18,309 nucleotides of DNA from an uncultured Kineosporia sp. GTDB taxonomy: Bacteria; Actinomycetota; Actinomycetes; Actinomycetales; Kineosporiaceae. The stretch covers positions 1-18,309 of the forward strand of contig CALMAR010000033.1 of NCBI GenBank assembly GCA_937859855.1, given 5' to 3'. Shown piece by piece: positions 17,869 through 18,309 of this stretch. The notes below the pieces were generated by a model. That model made no database searches. It saw nothing but the letters and a program-made list of their open reading frames with translations, and had not been told where the DNA came from. The position numbers and the translations under genes are program-made. The number at the start of each line of letters is the position of its first letter. Position 1 is the first letter of the stretch.

Positions 17869-17921
17869 CGGCTGGTCTCCTTCAGGTAGGGCTGGAGTTC
17901 CTGTCCCGGACCGGCTGATGG

Positions 17922-18309
17922 TTACCCGGGCCAGCGGCGGACTGCTCTGCGGGCCCGCTTCCACAGCCGGGCGAACTCGTGCTCGTCATGTTGTGCCCGC
18001 AGCAGGGTCCGGCCGTGTAGCACCCCGAAGGTGAAACCGTTCTCCCCGCCCAGGAACGCCCGCGCGCCGAGATCACGCAGCCAGCTCCGCTCGACCACCG
18101 TGTCCTGATGATCGCCGAGGTTCTCCTGAATTGCCTCCATCGCTGACGCGATGCGGCCCGCTCGGGGGCCGATCACGGGCTCCACCGCCTCCCCGGCGTA
18201 GCGCGCCCGCTTGGCCGCCTTGCGCACCTCGTGCAGCAGGTGATCGCGCTCCTCGGCGGAGCTGGCGGCGTCTGCGGCTTCGACGGCCTGCTCGACCCGG
18301 CGGCAGGCC
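17922..18309 (-). CDS. CHAD-domain protein, C-terminal part (5' outside window)
   Basis: The frame is open from the window edge to TAA at 17922 and gives 128 codons. It shows the C-terminal helical repeat of CHAD (conserved histidine alpha-helical) domains: LLHEVRKAAKRARYAGE, with conserved His and basic residues, then MEAIQENLGDHQDTVV. CHAD domains bind polyphosphate, often next to a CYTH domain whose presence cannot be judged here. The His/Arg/Lys-rich surface expected for polyanion binding is visible. An internal GTG at 18227 is not the likely start because homology continues upstream of it. Confidence 0.85.
   Translation of the reverse strand, partial: ACRRVEQAVEAADAASSAEERDHLLHEVRKAAKRARYAGEAVEPVIGPRAGRIASAMEAIQENLGDHQDTVVERSWLRDLGARAFLGGENGFTFGVLHGRTLLRAQHDEHEFARLWKRARRAVRRWPG

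Noticed and set aside
16810..17889. Plus-strand open frame of 359 codons
   Set aside because: Overlaps the SDR gene in antisense; low-complexity His/Arg/Gln-rich translation and no ribosome site, while the minus strand has full SDR motifs.

Overview
The window is high-GC DNA with strong G/C third-position bias, GTG starts, GGAGG-type ribosome sites and large PAS/GGDEF/EAL and PP2C signalling proteins. All of this points to a chromosomal segment of an Actinomycetota bacterium; I cannot name the genus. Most of it looks like ordinary chromosome. Two patches look accessory: an IS630-scarred stretch (about 2.7-3.8 kb) and a 3.2 kb block lying inside a tRNA cluster (about 6.25-9.46 kb).

Layout. 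1-1.9 kb: a 5'-truncated membrane NarL/DegS-type histidine kinase overlapping by 4 bases a receiver-only response regulator. 1.9-2.6 kb: a convergent LuxR/NarL-type response regulator. 2.7-3.8 kb: a RibD_C/dihydrofolate-reductase-family gene between two same-orientation copies of an IS630-type left end; the second copy continues into a decayed transposase. 3.8-5.8 kb: a LURP-one-related/scramblase-like protein and a cytochrome P450, both on the minus strand, with a phosphatase-like fragment upstream of the P450. 6.07-6.25 kb: tRNA-Phe and tRNA-Asp (minus). 6.25-9.46 kb: a decayed DUF2690-like secreted protein gene, about 0.5 kb without a recognisable gene, and a secreted GH76 alpha-1,6-mannanase with a ricin-type (CBM13) lectin tail. 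9.46-9.53 kb: tRNA-Glu (minus).

9.7-10.6 kb: an aldo/keto reductase. 10.76-13.8 kb: a PAS-PAS-GGDEF-EAL protein for cyclic-di-GMP turnover with an acidic repeat inserted into its EAL domain. 13.9-15.9 kb: a 7TM-PAS-PP2C (SpoIIE-type) phosphatase. Then a strong hairpin between convergent genes, a secreted LamG-like protein (minus), a short-chain dehydrogenase and the C-terminal part of a CHAD-domain protein (both minus).

How the genes fit together. There are two signalling blocks: kinase plus two regulators at the left end, and c-di-GMP enzyme plus PP2C phosphatase in the middle. The secreted GH76-lectin and LamG proteins suggest interaction with polysaccharide or glycan. I see no clear defence system, CRISPR array or biosynthetic cluster. 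The most notable points are the tRNA-Glu/Asp/Phe cluster split by a glycosidase-bearing insertion, IS630 ends sitting exactly on two stop codons, and the SDD-repeat insertion in an otherwise intact EAL domain.
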